A stretch of 64,000 nt of DNA from Plantactinospora mayteni (GTDB lineage Bacteria > Actinomycetota > Actinomycetes > Mycobacteriales > Micromonosporaceae), in NCBI RefSeq assembly GCF_016862935.1, contig NZ_BONX01000038.1:62001-126000 (forward strand), given 5' to 3'. Under the pieces are notes generated by a model. That model saw only the letters and a program-made list of their open reading frames with translations, did not search any database and was not told the DNA's origin. Shown piece after piece: positions 1 through 7,847 of the stretch. The position numbers and the translations under genes were made by a program. How positions within the stretch are numbered: position 1 is the stretch's first letter; every line of letters begins with the position of its first letter.

Positions 1-1753
1 CACCGGATCGGGGGTGGCTGGCCGTGTACCGTTCCCTGGTCCCGCCCTGGTCCCGCACCCGCTGGGTCCGGGACCGGTCCCGCTCGGTCGGGTCGGTGAG
101 CGCCCGGAACTGGACCTCCCAGCCGTCCCCGGCGCACGCGACGTACTCGCTGACGGTTCCGCCGTAGGTGCGGGGCTCGCGCTGTTCGCAGCCGCTCACG
201 TCGTTCAGCCACGGACGGGCGAACTCGCGTAGCGGCGCAGACTTGATCACCCGCTCGTTGGCCTGTCCGGTCGGGCTGAGGCCGGAGTCTCGACCGGTCG
301 CCCAGATCGTGACCAGCACGGCGACGACCAGCACCAGCGCTGCGGCGCCGGCACCGATCCAGACACTCCGGCGGCGACGCCGGTCGGGGGTCGGCCCCGC
401 CGGGGAGATCGACTTCGGCACCTCGCCTGACCGGCCCGGCCCGGCCCCGGTCGGCGTCGGTAGGTGACCCGGCAGCGACGCGCCACCGTTCGCCGAACCG
501 GCCACCCCGCCGCCCGTCGGCATGCCGGACTCGGCGGTCGGCAGATCGGGGTCGCCGGTGGGCAGGTCGGAGTAGGCCGTGGACATGCGGGGGTCGGCCG
601 GCAGAATGTCGCGCGGAGCGCCGACCGTCGGCGTGCCACCCGGGGCACCGGTCAGGGCCGTGCGGGGCGGGGTGCCGACCTCGGCGGTGAGCAGCGCGCC
701 CTGGGCGACGACCAGCTCGGGCTGCTCGATGACGGTGGGCACGATGCCGAGCCGTCGGTGCAGGAGGGTGGCCACCAGTGGGATTCGGCTCGCACCCCCG
801 ACCAGGAACAGCCCGGCGAGGCGCCCGGCACCTGCCCCGCTGCTGGAGACAGTCGCCGCCGTCAGCGCCACGCTTCCCTCGATCGGCGCGGCCGCCGCGG
901 CCTCGAACTCCTCCCGGGTGACGTGCACGTCCCGCTCGAAGATCGGCACGCGCAGTCCGGCCGTGCTGCGTCGGGACAGCTCCTCCTTGGCCGCCCGGGC
1001 CTCTTCCCACAGTGACCGGCGGTGCCGCAGGTCTGCCTCGGCTCCCGGCTGGCTCAGCCGGCGCCACCGGACGTCGTCCGGCCCTTCGGGTACGACGGCG
1101 GCGCGGACCCGCTCGACGACGATGTCGTCCAGGTCGAGGCCGCCGAGGTCGGGGAGGCCCTGGCTGGCGGCGACGTCCCAGCCGTCGGACCGGCGCCGGA
1201 GCACCGCCACGTCGAAGGTGCCGGCACCGAAGTCGTAGACCACGACGGCGTCACCGGTCCGCACCGGCCGGGCGAGGACCGTGGTGAAGTGCGTGGCGGC
1301 TGCGGTGGGCTCGGCGACCAGGGCGGGTGGGGGCAGCCCGGCCCGGGCGGCGGCGTCGACCAGGATCTGCCGACGCCGGGGACCCCAGGCCGCCGGGTGG
1401 GTGAGGACGAGTTCGCCGACCGGGCGGCCGACCACCCGTACCGCCTCGTCGGCGCAGCGCCGCAGCACGGCCGCGATCACGTCGACAACGGCCACCTCCG
1501 CCCGGCCGAGCAGGACGACGCCATCGTCGATCCGCCGTTTCGGGTGCGGCTCCAGGCTGCCAGGCGCCGTACGCCCGGCCCGCAGCGCGTCCCGGCCGAC
1601 CAGCAGCCGACCGTCGGAGTCGACGAACACCGCCGACGGGAGCAGAGGCGAGGCGTCGAAGAGGAGCGGCCGTCCCTCGCCCGCGTGCCACTGGCACACC
1701 GCGACCGTGTGGGACGTACCGAAGTCGATCGCGAGCCGGGGGACGCTGACCAC
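1..1753 (-). CDS. Membrane-anchored Hsp70-like protein (partial, 3' end outside window)
   Basis: The GTG start at 1753 opens with an actin-fold ATPase phosphate-1 motif, AIDFGTSHTVAVCQ. The second phosphate loop, VYDFGAGTFDVAVL, and the adenosine motif VGGASRIPLV follow, as in DnaK/HSPA12-type proteins. After roughly 340 residues of ATPase domain the protein does not continue into a normal substrate-binding domain. It has a Pro/Gly/Thr-rich low-complexity stretch (repeated PTG/LPTGD-like units), a basic stop-transfer (PDRRRRR), one transmembrane segment at about residues 461-483, and an outside domain with at least two Cys that runs past position 1. The layout suggests a cytoplasmic actin-like ATPase tethered to the membrane, perhaps sensing or organising the envelope. 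It is not a general chaperone. The client and partner are unknown. 584 codons are visible. Confidence 0.85.
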   Translation of the reverse strand, partial: MVSVPRLAIDFGTSHTVAVCQWHAGEGRPLLFDASPLLPSAVFVDSDGRLLVGRDALRAGRTAPGSLEPHPKRRIDDGVVLLGRAEVAVVDVIAAVLRRCADEAVRVVGRPVGELVLTHPAAWGPRRRQILVDAAARAGLPPPALVAEPTAAATHFTTVLARPVRTGDAVVVYDFGAGTFDVAVLRRRSDGWDVAASQGLPDLGGLDLDDIVVERVRAAVVPEGPDDVRWRRLSQPGAEADLRHRRSLWEEARAAKEELSRRSTAGLRVPIFERDVHVTREEFEAAAAAPIEGSVALTAATVSSSGAGAGRLAGLFLVGGASRIPLVATLLHRRLGIVPTVIEQPELVVAQGALLTAEVGTPPRTALTGAPGGTPTVGAPRDILPADPRMSTAYSDLPTGDPDLPTAESGMPTGGGVAGSANGGASLPGHLPTPTGAGPGRSGEVPKSISPAGPTPDRRRRRSVWIGAGAAALVLVVAVLVTIWATGRDSGLSPTGQANERVIKSAPLREFARPWLNDVSGCEQREPRTYGGTVSEYVACAGDGWEVQFRALTDPTERDRSRTQRVRDQGGTRERYTASHPRSG

Positions 1754-1944
1754 GGGTCACGACGATAGCGAACCGATGCCCACGCCGCCGGCAGCCGCCC
1801 GTCCCGGCAACCACCCGCCCGACCCCGCTCCGAACAACGCCCCGCAGCCCGACCACTCTGGCCGGGGGCACCGCTTGCCCTCCTCCCGCACCCACCCCCG
1901 ACCAGCGTGCCCCCCACCGCTCCCCGCTCTCGTCTGTCCGGCCG

Positions 1945-1994
1945 AGATCATGACGAGTTGTCGTCGCGGGCACGACAACAACTCGTCATGATCT
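1945..1994. repeat. Long inverted repeat (hairpin, possible terminator)
   Basis: The left arm at 1945-1964 (AGATCATGACGAGTTGTCGT) pairs with the right arm at 1972-1994. There are 17 perfectly complementary base pairs at the base, then a 3-base bulge (extra TGT-type triplet) near the loop. The loop is about 7 bases. On the minus strand it lies directly after the stop of the tiny ORF at 2002-2091, where a factor-independent terminator would sit, but no U-tract follows. It could equally be a dispersed palindromic repeat. Confidence 0.75.
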
Positions 1995-2001
1995 GCGACA
2001 G

Positions 2002-2091
2002 TCAGTCGGACGAGTCGGCGGAGTCGACTCCGGCGAGCAACCCGGCCAGCGCCCCCAGCCCGACACCGGTGGCGACCTTCTGCGCGCTCAC
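2002..2091 (-). CDS. Possible 29-residue hydrophobic small protein
   Basis: The GTG start at 2091 is preceded 7 bases upstream by GGAG. It encodes a short peptide with a Gly/Ala/Leu-rich hydrophobic core (GVGLGALAGLLAGV) and an acidic Ser-rich tail. The stop at 2002-2004 is followed 7 bases later by the strong inverted repeat at 1945-1994, which could end its transcript. No homologue is recognised. The case rests only on ribosome site, hydrophobic pattern and terminator placement, so it may be chance. Confidence 0.3.
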   Translation of the reverse strand: MSAQKVATGVGLGALAGLLAGVDSADSSD

Positions 2092-2112
2092 GCCGGTACT
2101 CCGCTTCGCTAT

Positions 2113-2156
2113 TTGACGGACCGCCTGGCTGGCGTTGACGGACCGCCTGGCCGGCG
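2113..2156. repeat. 22-bp tandem duplication
   Basis: Two adjacent 22-base copies, 2113-2134 and 2135-2156, beginning TTGACGGACCGCCTGG and differing at one base. The function is unknown. It is one of several short tandem duplications near gene ends in this window. Confidence 0.85.
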
Positions 2157-2388
2157 ACGGCGTGCTGATCCGGCACGCAGCCGATGCAACCGGATATCCG
2201 CCTCACCCGCTGTCCGGTCGCTGACCCGCGCTGCGGCCGGCGACCCGGCGCCCCGACCGCCCCGACCGCTTCGCCGTGCACCACTCGGACCGCCGCTGAC
2301 CTGCCGCACAGTGTCCCCGACCGCGCCGGTCGGATGGTCTGCGGTGCCGGGGCTCTCCGCTGTTGCGTCCATCAGTAGCATCGAGGCC

Positions 2389-3468
2389 ATGCCACACCAA
2401 CCCCAACTCGCGGAGTCCGACTCCACCGAGGTCATCGCGGTGGCTCCCGACGGGACGCCCACCGAAGCACCGGCTCCCAAGCGACGACGGCGCACCAGGC
2501 GGATAGTCCTCATCACGCTGCTGGTGTTGGCATTGGTCGGCGGCGGGGGAGCGGTCGCGGCCGGCATCTACGTCCATTCGCTCGAGTCGGGCATCGAGCG
2601 GGTGGAAGCGTTCGACGAGGTGCCCGAGGAGTCCCGCCCGGTCAAGGTGGCAACGGACGCCAAGAACATCCTGATCCTGGGCAGCGACACCCGCGACCCG
2701 TCCAGCACCGGCGGATCGCGCAGCGACACCATCATCGTCGCCCACCTGCCGGCGGACCGGTCGAGCGCCCAACTCGTCTCGATCCCCCGGGACACCTGGG
2801 TCAACGTGCCCAAGTCCAAGGACGGCAAGCACGGCGGCCGGGATGCCAAAATCAACGCGGCCTACGCCTGGGGCGGCATCCCGCTGATGGTGCAGACGGT
2901 CGAGAAGTTCACCGGAGTCCGCATCGACAACGTGGCGATCGTCGACTTCGCCGGCTTCAAGGAAATCGTGGACGCGCTGGGCGGGGTGCAGATCAACGTC
3001 GAGGAGAGCTTCACGTCGACGCACTCGCTGCTGCCGAGCGGGCGCCGCGAGTTCCAGCAGGGCCCGCAGGTCATGGACGGCGCGCAGGCGCTGGACTACG
3101 CCCGCGAGCGCTACGCGTTCAAGGACGGGGACTTCGCCCGGATCCGGCATCAGCAGCAGGTCATCCGGGCCATCCTGGACAAGGCCGCCTCCGGCGGTAC
3201 CCTGGCCAACCCGGCCAAGCTGAACTCCTTCATCCGGGCCTCCGCCGACTCGGTCTCGGTCGACAAGACCCTCTCGATGCTCGACATGGGCATGGAGCTG
3301 CGGCATCTGCGCAGTGGCAACCTGACCTTCGTCACCAGTCCGACCCAGGGCACCGGCCGGGTCGGCAGCGAGAGTGTCGTCTTCGCCGACAAGGAGAAGG
3401 CCAAGAAGTTCTACGAAGCGGTCCGCCAGGACGCGGTACCGGAGATCCTGAGCAACGCCAAGAAGTAG
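2389..3468 (+). CDS. LytR-CpsA-Psr (LCP) family cell-wall glycopolymer transferase
   Basis: A 359-residue protein. It has a short basic cytoplasmic N-terminus (KRRRRTRR), one transmembrane helix at about residues 39-62, then an extracellular LCP domain. Family motifs are visible: ILGSDTR near residue 100, GGSRSDTIIVAHL, the conserved SIPRDTWV strand, and the later DYARERYAFKDGDFARI block with the Arg residues that bind pyrophosphate. LCP enzymes move lipid-linked polymers such as teichoic-acid-like or arabinogalactan-type glycans onto peptidoglycan at the outer membrane face. The ATG at 2389 was chosen because everything upstream in frame is low-complexity and precedes the basic/TM start. The priming sugar transferase follows 250 bases downstream on the same strand, which fits a shared role in surface polymer assembly. 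Confidence 0.93.
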   Translation: MPHQPQLAESDSTEVIAVAPDGTPTEAPAPKRRRRTRRIVLITLLVLALVGGGGAVAAGIYVHSLESGIERVEAFDEVPEESRPVKVATDAKNILILGSDTRDPSSTGGSRSDTIIVAHLPADRSSAQLVSIPRDTWVNVPKSKDGKHGGRDAKINAAYAWGGIPLMVQTVEKFTGVRIDNVAIVDFAGFKEIVDALGGVQINVEESFTSTHSLLPSGRREFQQGPQVMDGAQALDYARERYAFKDGDFARIRHQQQVIRAILDKAASGGTLANPAKLNSFIRASADSVSVDKTLSMLDMGMELRHLRSGNLTFVTSPTQGTGRVGSESVVFADKEKAKKFYEAVRQDAVPEILSNAKK

Positions 3469-3716
3469 CCGTACGCCAGCCGCCATGTCCAGACATCCAC
3501 TGTGGACAGGCGAGCGGGAGCCAGCCTCGACCACCACCGTCCGTCGACGCTCCAGTGGGCACGACGACCTCGTCGGCGCGCTGCGGTGTGTCGCCACGAG
3601 CCGAGCCGCGCCGGAGTGTGCACGGGCGGCCCATGGAAACCCGGGCGGTCGGGCCGTATCCTGCTGGCGACTTCGCACGGCCTCGGCTTGCCGCGACCGT
3701 GCTCCGGGGGGAGGTC

Positions 3717-5279
3717 ATGGAGATGACGAGCTGGCCGGTGGTGCAGCCCGGCGCGGCGATGGAACCGGCGCGCGGGCACGACGCCGGTCGGTTGGCGCCG
3801 CCGACCGTGGAGCAGTCCCGGCCGGTCGACGAGAGTGACCAGCGGGGACTTCCACGTCCTCGGGCGACGGACGAGCCCGTGGTGGAGCGGCCCCGGCCCG
3901 GGCTCGACACCACCGCCGTACTTCCCTATGCCGGCTCCGCCACCTCGAAACGGACCCGCAGCCTGCGTGCCTGGATGATGACGGCTCCGGTCGACCTCGT
4001 CGCCCTGCTGACCCCGCTGTTGCTGACCGACCGCTACTGGCGGGGGACGCTGTTCACGGCCGGTCTCACGGTGACCATCTTCGCGGCCGGCGGGCTCTAT
4101 CGCGGTCGTCGGCACGTGAGCATCCTCGACGAGTTGCCCACCCTCTGCGGCCGGCTGCTCGCCTCGGCCGGCACCGTGGCGATCATCGCGGCCATGCGGC
4201 ACGGCTCGGTGGAGTACGTCGCCGGCTTCATGCGGGTCGTCGCCCTCTCCGCCGGACTGGTCATCGTCGGGCGCACGATCACCCGGCGCGCGGTCGTACT
4301 GGCTCGGCGGCAGCGCTGGGTGGAGCACAACGCCATCATCATCGGCAGCGGCCCCATCTCCCTGGAACTGGCCCGCCTGCTCCGGCGCAACCCCCGGTAC
4401 GGCCTCCGGTTCGCCGGATGCGTCGACTCGACCCACCGCCACCTCCCGGGCTCGGCACCGCTGATCGGCACCCTCGAGGACCTCGAGGAGCGGATCGCGA
4501 TGACGGAGTCCGACGTCCTGATCATCGCCGACCCGGAGTGCCACGAGCCCGCGCTGATGGAGTTGCTGAGCCGTCCGGCGAGCGCCCGCTGTGACCTCTG
4601 GGCGGTGCAGCGGCTCTGGGGCTCTCGTTCACCCGGCGGGATGCCCGACCACATCGGAGCGATCCCGGTCGTGCAGATCCGGCACACCACGCTCTCCGGG
4701 CCGCGCTGGGTGGTCAAGCGGGCCTCCGACCTCGTACTGGCCTCCGTGGCGATCGTCCTGCTCAGCCCGGTCATCCTGCTCTGCGCGATGCTGACATTCA
4801 TCGAGGGTGGAAGGGGCATCTTCTTCCGGCAGGTGCGGATCGGGCAGTACGGCAAACCGTTCAAGGTCATCAAGTTCCGCACGATGCGCCCCCGCGACGA
4901 GCACGAGTCACAGACGAACTGGTCCATCGCGGACGACCGCCGGGTCGGTCCGATCGGCCGGTTCATGCGCCGTACGTCCCTCGACGAGCTACCACAGCTC
5001 TGGAACATCCTGCGCGGCGACATGACCGTCGTCGGGCCCCGCCCGGAGCGCCCGTACTTCGTGGAGAAGTTCTCCGCCGAACATCCCGACTACGCGATGC
5101 GGCACCGGGTACCGGTCGGGCTGACCGGCCTCGCCCAGGTCAGCGGCCTGCGCGGCGACACCCCGATCTCCGACCGGGCCCGGTTCGACAACTACTACAT
5201 CGAGAACTGGTCACTCTGGTTGGACACCAAGGTGCTGGTGCGGACGATCGCGGAGGTGTTCCGCGGCGGTGGTCGGTGA
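3717..5279 (+). CDS. Polyprenyl-phosphate sugar-1-phosphate transferase (exopolysaccharide priming enzyme)
   Basis: 520 residues. The start is the ATG at 3717, behind a strong GGGGGGAGG ribosome site. A Pro-rich cytoplasmic leader of about 85 residues is followed by several membrane helices, a CoA/NAD-binding-like middle (AIIIGSGPISLELARLL), and a C-terminal bacterial sugar transferase domain. That domain carries VKRASDLVLAS, FKVIKFRTMR, SLDELPQLWNILRGDM, VGPRPERP and the GLTGLAQVSGLRG block. The family transfers a sugar-1-phosphate from a nucleotide sugar to undecaprenyl phosphate, the first membrane step of repeat-unit assembly. The flippase-like, polymerase-like and glycosyltransferase genes between 7.8 and 13.1 kb probably complete the pathway. 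The donor sugar cannot be told from sequence. Confidence 0.93.
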   Translation: MEMTSWPVVQPGAAMEPARGHDAGRLAPPTVEQSRPVDESDQRGLPRPRATDEPVVERPRPGLDTTAVLPYAGSATSKRTRSLRAWMMTAPVDLVALLTPLLLTDRYWRGTLFTAGLTVTIFAAGGLYRGRRHVSILDELPTLCGRLLASAGTVAIIAAMRHGSVEYVAGFMRVVALSAGLVIVGRTITRRAVVLARRQRWVEHNAIIIGSGPISLELARLLRRNPRYGLRFAGCVDSTHRHLPGSAPLIGTLEDLEERIAMTESDVLIIADPECHEPALMELLSRPASARCDLWAVQRLWGSRSPGGMPDHIGAIPVVQIRHTTLSGPRWVVKRASDLVLASVAIVLLSPVILLCAMLTFIEGGRGIFFRQVRIGQYGKPFKVIKFRTMRPRDEHESQTNWSIADDRRVGPIGRFMRRTSLDELPQLWNILRGDMTVVGPRPERPYFVEKFSAEHPDYAMRHRVPVGLTGLAQVSGLRGDTPISDRARFDNYYIENWSLWLDTKVLVRTIAEVFRGGGR

Positions 5280-5298
5280 TCCGCCACCACCGGGCAGG

Positions 5299-6546
5299 TC
5301 ATTCGGCGCGCAGCAGCGGCAGCCACTTGCCCTGGAATCCGTCGAGATAGCGCTCCGGGTCGGCGTCCAGCACCGAGTCGAGCAGGGTGCCGACCACCGT
5401 GCGCAGGTCCAGGCCCGCCTTCAGGTCCCCGTCGTCCAGGTCGGTCAGGCTCGGCTGCTCGCCGTGGAATCCGCCGGCCACCCGGGGACCGAGCACGAAC
5501 ACCGGGCCGGCGGTGCCGTGGTCGGTGCCGTCCGAGGCGTTCGCCCGGACCCGGCGGCCGAACTCGCTGTAGACCACCACCGTCACCTGCCGACCGGCTT
5601 CGGTCCGCGACATCCGGGCGACGAAGCCCGACAACGCGTCGTCGAGCCGGGTCAGCAGGCTCTCGTGGGCGCCGATCTCGTCGGCGTGGGTGTCGAAGCC
5701 GTCCAGGCTCACCGAGTACACCCGGGTTGGCACGCCGGCCTCGACGCAGCGCGCGACCAGTGCGAGCTGGGTACCGAGGGAACTCGTCCGGCCGGTGCCG
5801 GTGGTGAGGAGTTCGAGTTCCTGGCCGGCCGGATCCTTCGGCGCCTGCTCCGCCTCCCGGATCAGGTGCTCCACGTGCAGCAGGTCCGCGTAGGCGGAGG
5901 CGGCCCGGGCGCGCAGCGCCGGCTCGGCCGGCTCGGAGCGGCCCAGCGCCCCGACCATTTCCGGGGTTATCCCGTTCGGCAGTTTGAGGCCGGCCGGACT
6001 GACGCAGGCACCGGCCCGGCTCTCCCCGGCGAGCAGCGGCGGCAGCACGGGTTCGAAACTCACCGCCGTCTCGGGTGAAGCGGAGGTGCCGTCCAGCCAC
6101 CGTCCCACCCAGCCGCTCGGCACCGCGTCGACCGGTGAGGCGGTCTGCCAGATGTCCATCGACCGGAAGTGACTGCGGTCCGGCCGGGGATATCCGACGC
6201 CGAGGACGATGCCGAGCTGCTTGGCGTCCCAGAGCTTCTTCAGCCCCTGCATCTTCGGATTGAGCCCCAACCGGTCGTCGAGGTGCAGCACCTCCGCCGG
6301 GTCGTACGCCAGCTCCGGCCGCGCCGAGTGGTAGGCGGAATCCGCGTACGGCACGACCGTGTTGAGACCGTCGTTGCCACCGTACAGGGTGACCACCACG
6401 AGCTTGCCCTCGGTGGCGGCACGGGCGCCATCCGCGGTGCGGAGCAGCTCGACCAGCCCCAACGTGCCGGCGCCGGCAGCCAGCGCACCGGCACCGACCA
6501 CTCCCGAGGTGAGGAGGAACCGGCGTCGCGTCTGAAGGTCCATCAT
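5299..6546 (-). CDS. DUF1501 family protein, Tat-exported
   Basis: 415 residues. The N-terminus carries a twin-arginine signal (TRRRFLLTSG) followed by a hydrophobic Ala/Gly segment. The mature part has DUF1501 hallmarks: LVVVTLYGGNDGLNTVVPY, RSHFRSMDIWQTA, and near the C-terminus YSEFGRRVRANASDGTDHG with its metal-site-like Asp/His. The family is related to alkaline-phosphatase/sulfatase folds but has no established reaction. The ATG is one base downstream of the stop of the DUF1800 gene, so the two are almost certainly co-transcribed; DUF1800/DUF1501 pairs are a known genomic association. It converges on the sugar transferase gene with 19 bases between the stops. Confidence 0.9.
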   Translation of the reverse strand: MMDLQTRRRFLLTSGVVGAGALAAGAGTLGLVELLRTADGARAATEGKLVVVTLYGGNDGLNTVVPYADSAYHSARPELAYDPAEVLHLDDRLGLNPKMQGLKKLWDAKQLGIVLGVGYPRPDRSHFRSMDIWQTASPVDAVPSGWVGRWLDGTSASPETAVSFEPVLPPLLAGESRAGACVSPAGLKLPNGITPEMVGALGRSEPAEPALRARAASAYADLLHVEHLIREAEQAPKDPAGQELELLTTGTGRTSSLGTQLALVARCVEAGVPTRVYSVSLDGFDTHADEIGAHESLLTRLDDALSGFVARMSRTEAGRQVTVVVYSEFGRRVRANASDGTDHGTAGPVFVLGPRVAGGFHGEQPSLTDLDDGDLKAGLDLRTVVGTLLDSVLDADPERYLDGFQGKWLPLLRAE

Positions 6547-6547
6547 C

Positions 6548-7819
6548 TCAGGCCACCAGGTATTCCGGGCTCACGAGTCCGAGGGTCAGCAGCCGGCGGG
6601 GATCGCTGGCCGCGTCGCGCAGCACCGCGTAGGTCCGGTTGGACCAGGCGTCGACGCAGAGCAGGTAGGCGAGACTCTCCGGGGTCAGTTGGTCGACCGC
6701 GGCCCGTTCGGCGATCTTGCCGGCGAGACGTAGCCGGACCTGGGCGGCGGCGGAGGTCAGCCAGGCCCCGCCGGCCCGCCAGCCGCCGACGTTGGGCGGC
6801 GCGAACGGAAGCTGGCCGAGGTCTTCCAGGATCTTGAGCAGCTCGTCGTGGGTCTCCGTCGGCAGCGCCGCCGGCCGCAGCCCGAGCTGGCGCAGCGCGC
6901 CGATGAACCACTCGATCGGCTGCTTCACCATCTCGCCGTTGGTCGCGTGGAACGCGTCGTCGGAGAACATCACCTTGAGCATCGCCATCGGGATCGGGAA
7001 CGCGGCGACCATCTTGTCCCGCAGCGCGTCCGGCAGCGGTCGGGTCGACGATCCGTAGCGGAACCAGAGCCGGGACGCGATGAACCGTGGGCAGGACTCC
7101 TGGGCCAGCAACAGGTCGATCAGGGTGGCCGCGCTGAAGTCCAGGGTCGAGCCGAGGATCGTCTTGCTGCCCGGGTCGTGTTCCACCGGGTTGAAGATGG
7201 AGCGTTCCTGGGCGAGGCTGTAGCGCCAGCCGGTCAGGGCCCGGCCCGCCTCCTTGACGTCCTTCTCGGTGTATTGGCCGATCCCGAGCATGAACAGCTC
7301 GAACAGCTCACGGGCGAGGTTTTCGTTCGGCGCCCGGCGGGTGTTGCGGTTGCCGTCCAGATAGAGCGAGAGCGCCGCGTCGACCACCATCTGCCGGGCC
7401 ATGGTCACGAAGTCCGTGGACTGCCGGAAGGTGCGGTGCTGCACCATCATCAGCTGCGGGCTGCGGACCTTCTTGATCGAGGTGGCCCAGTGACCGTGCC
7501 AGAAGAAGATCAGCTTCTCCACCGCCTGGTGGCTGGCGACCGTCATCCGATCCACCCACCACCGGGTGATCTGTTCGGTCTCGATATCCCGGCGACGCTC
7601 GAAGCTGACCTTCTGCTCAGGAGTGGGATCGCGCTGCCCCGCGTACGGGTCCCGGGCCAGTACGGGCATGGGGGCGCTGGTCGCGCCGACGTCCGGGCCG
7701 GCGGGCGAGAGCACGGCGGACAACGTCGCCGGGTAGCCGGCCTGCTTCGCCGCCGACAACTCGATGGCGGTGGGACCGAACCCGGCCCGACGCAGCAGGA
7801 GCGCGACGACGTCGGTCAT
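6548..7819 (-). CDS. DUF1800 family protein
   Basis: 423 residues. It begins MTDVVALLLRRAGFGPTAIE, the family-typical first helix. It contains the diagnostic FFWHGHWATSIKKV and NENLARELFELFMLG blocks, the GRALTGW segment and, late, PPNVGGWRAGGAW. DUF1800 proteins are mostly alpha-helical and of unknown biochemistry, and are usually partnered with an exported DUF1501 protein as here (one-base gap to the downstream partner). No clear signal peptide is visible, so the protein may stay cytoplasmic or travel with its Tat-exported partner; that is inference. The location amid surface-polysaccharide genes hints at an envelope role. Confidence 0.9.
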   Translation of the reverse strand: MTDVVALLLRRAGFGPTAIELSAAKQAGYPATLSAVLSPAGPDVGATSAPMPVLARDPYAGQRDPTPEQKVSFERRRDIETEQITRWWVDRMTVASHQAVEKLIFFWHGHWATSIKKVRSPQLMMVQHRTFRQSTDFVTMARQMVVDAALSLYLDGNRNTRRAPNENLARELFELFMLGIGQYTEKDVKEAGRALTGWRYSLAQERSIFNPVEHDPGSKTILGSTLDFSAATLIDLLLAQESCPRFIASRLWFRYGSSTRPLPDALRDKMVAAFPIPMAMLKVMFSDDAFHATNGEMVKQPIEWFIGALRQLGLRPAALPTETHDELLKILEDLGQLPFAPPNVGGWRAGGAWLTSAAAQVRLRLAGKIAERAAVDQLTPESLAYLLCVDAWSNRTYAVLRDAASDPRRLLTLGLVSPEYLVA

Positions 7820-7847
7820 ACACCAAACATACGGGACCGAACTCCGG

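Larger units (their letters stand above)
1754..2388. other. Intergenic region between divergent hsp70-like and LCP genes
   Basis: 635 bases separating a leftward and a rightward gene. It holds a long inverted repeat (1945-1994), a possible 29-codon leftward ORF (2002-2091) and a 22-bp direct duplication (2113-2156). The segment 2157-2388 is open in several frames on both strands, but without convincing start signals or codon bias, so I call no gene there. Promoters for the flanking genes must lie here; I cannot place them confidently. Confidence 0.5.

Noticed and set aside
247-1238. Several plus- and minus-strand open frames over the Hsp70-like gene
   Set aside because: They conflict with the continuous Hsp70 ATPase motifs on the minus strand and show no domain.
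1754-2388. N-terminal extension of the LCP protein from 2113
   Set aside because: The extra 92 residues are Pro/Arg-rich and precede the normal basic cytoplasmic tail and membrane helix. The ATG at 2389 gives a standard LCP length.
2203-3678. 491-codon open frame on the minus strand across the LCP gene
   Set aside because: It is the antisense shadow of the plus-strand LCP gene, which has clear motifs. The minus translation is low-complexity, without a recognisable family.
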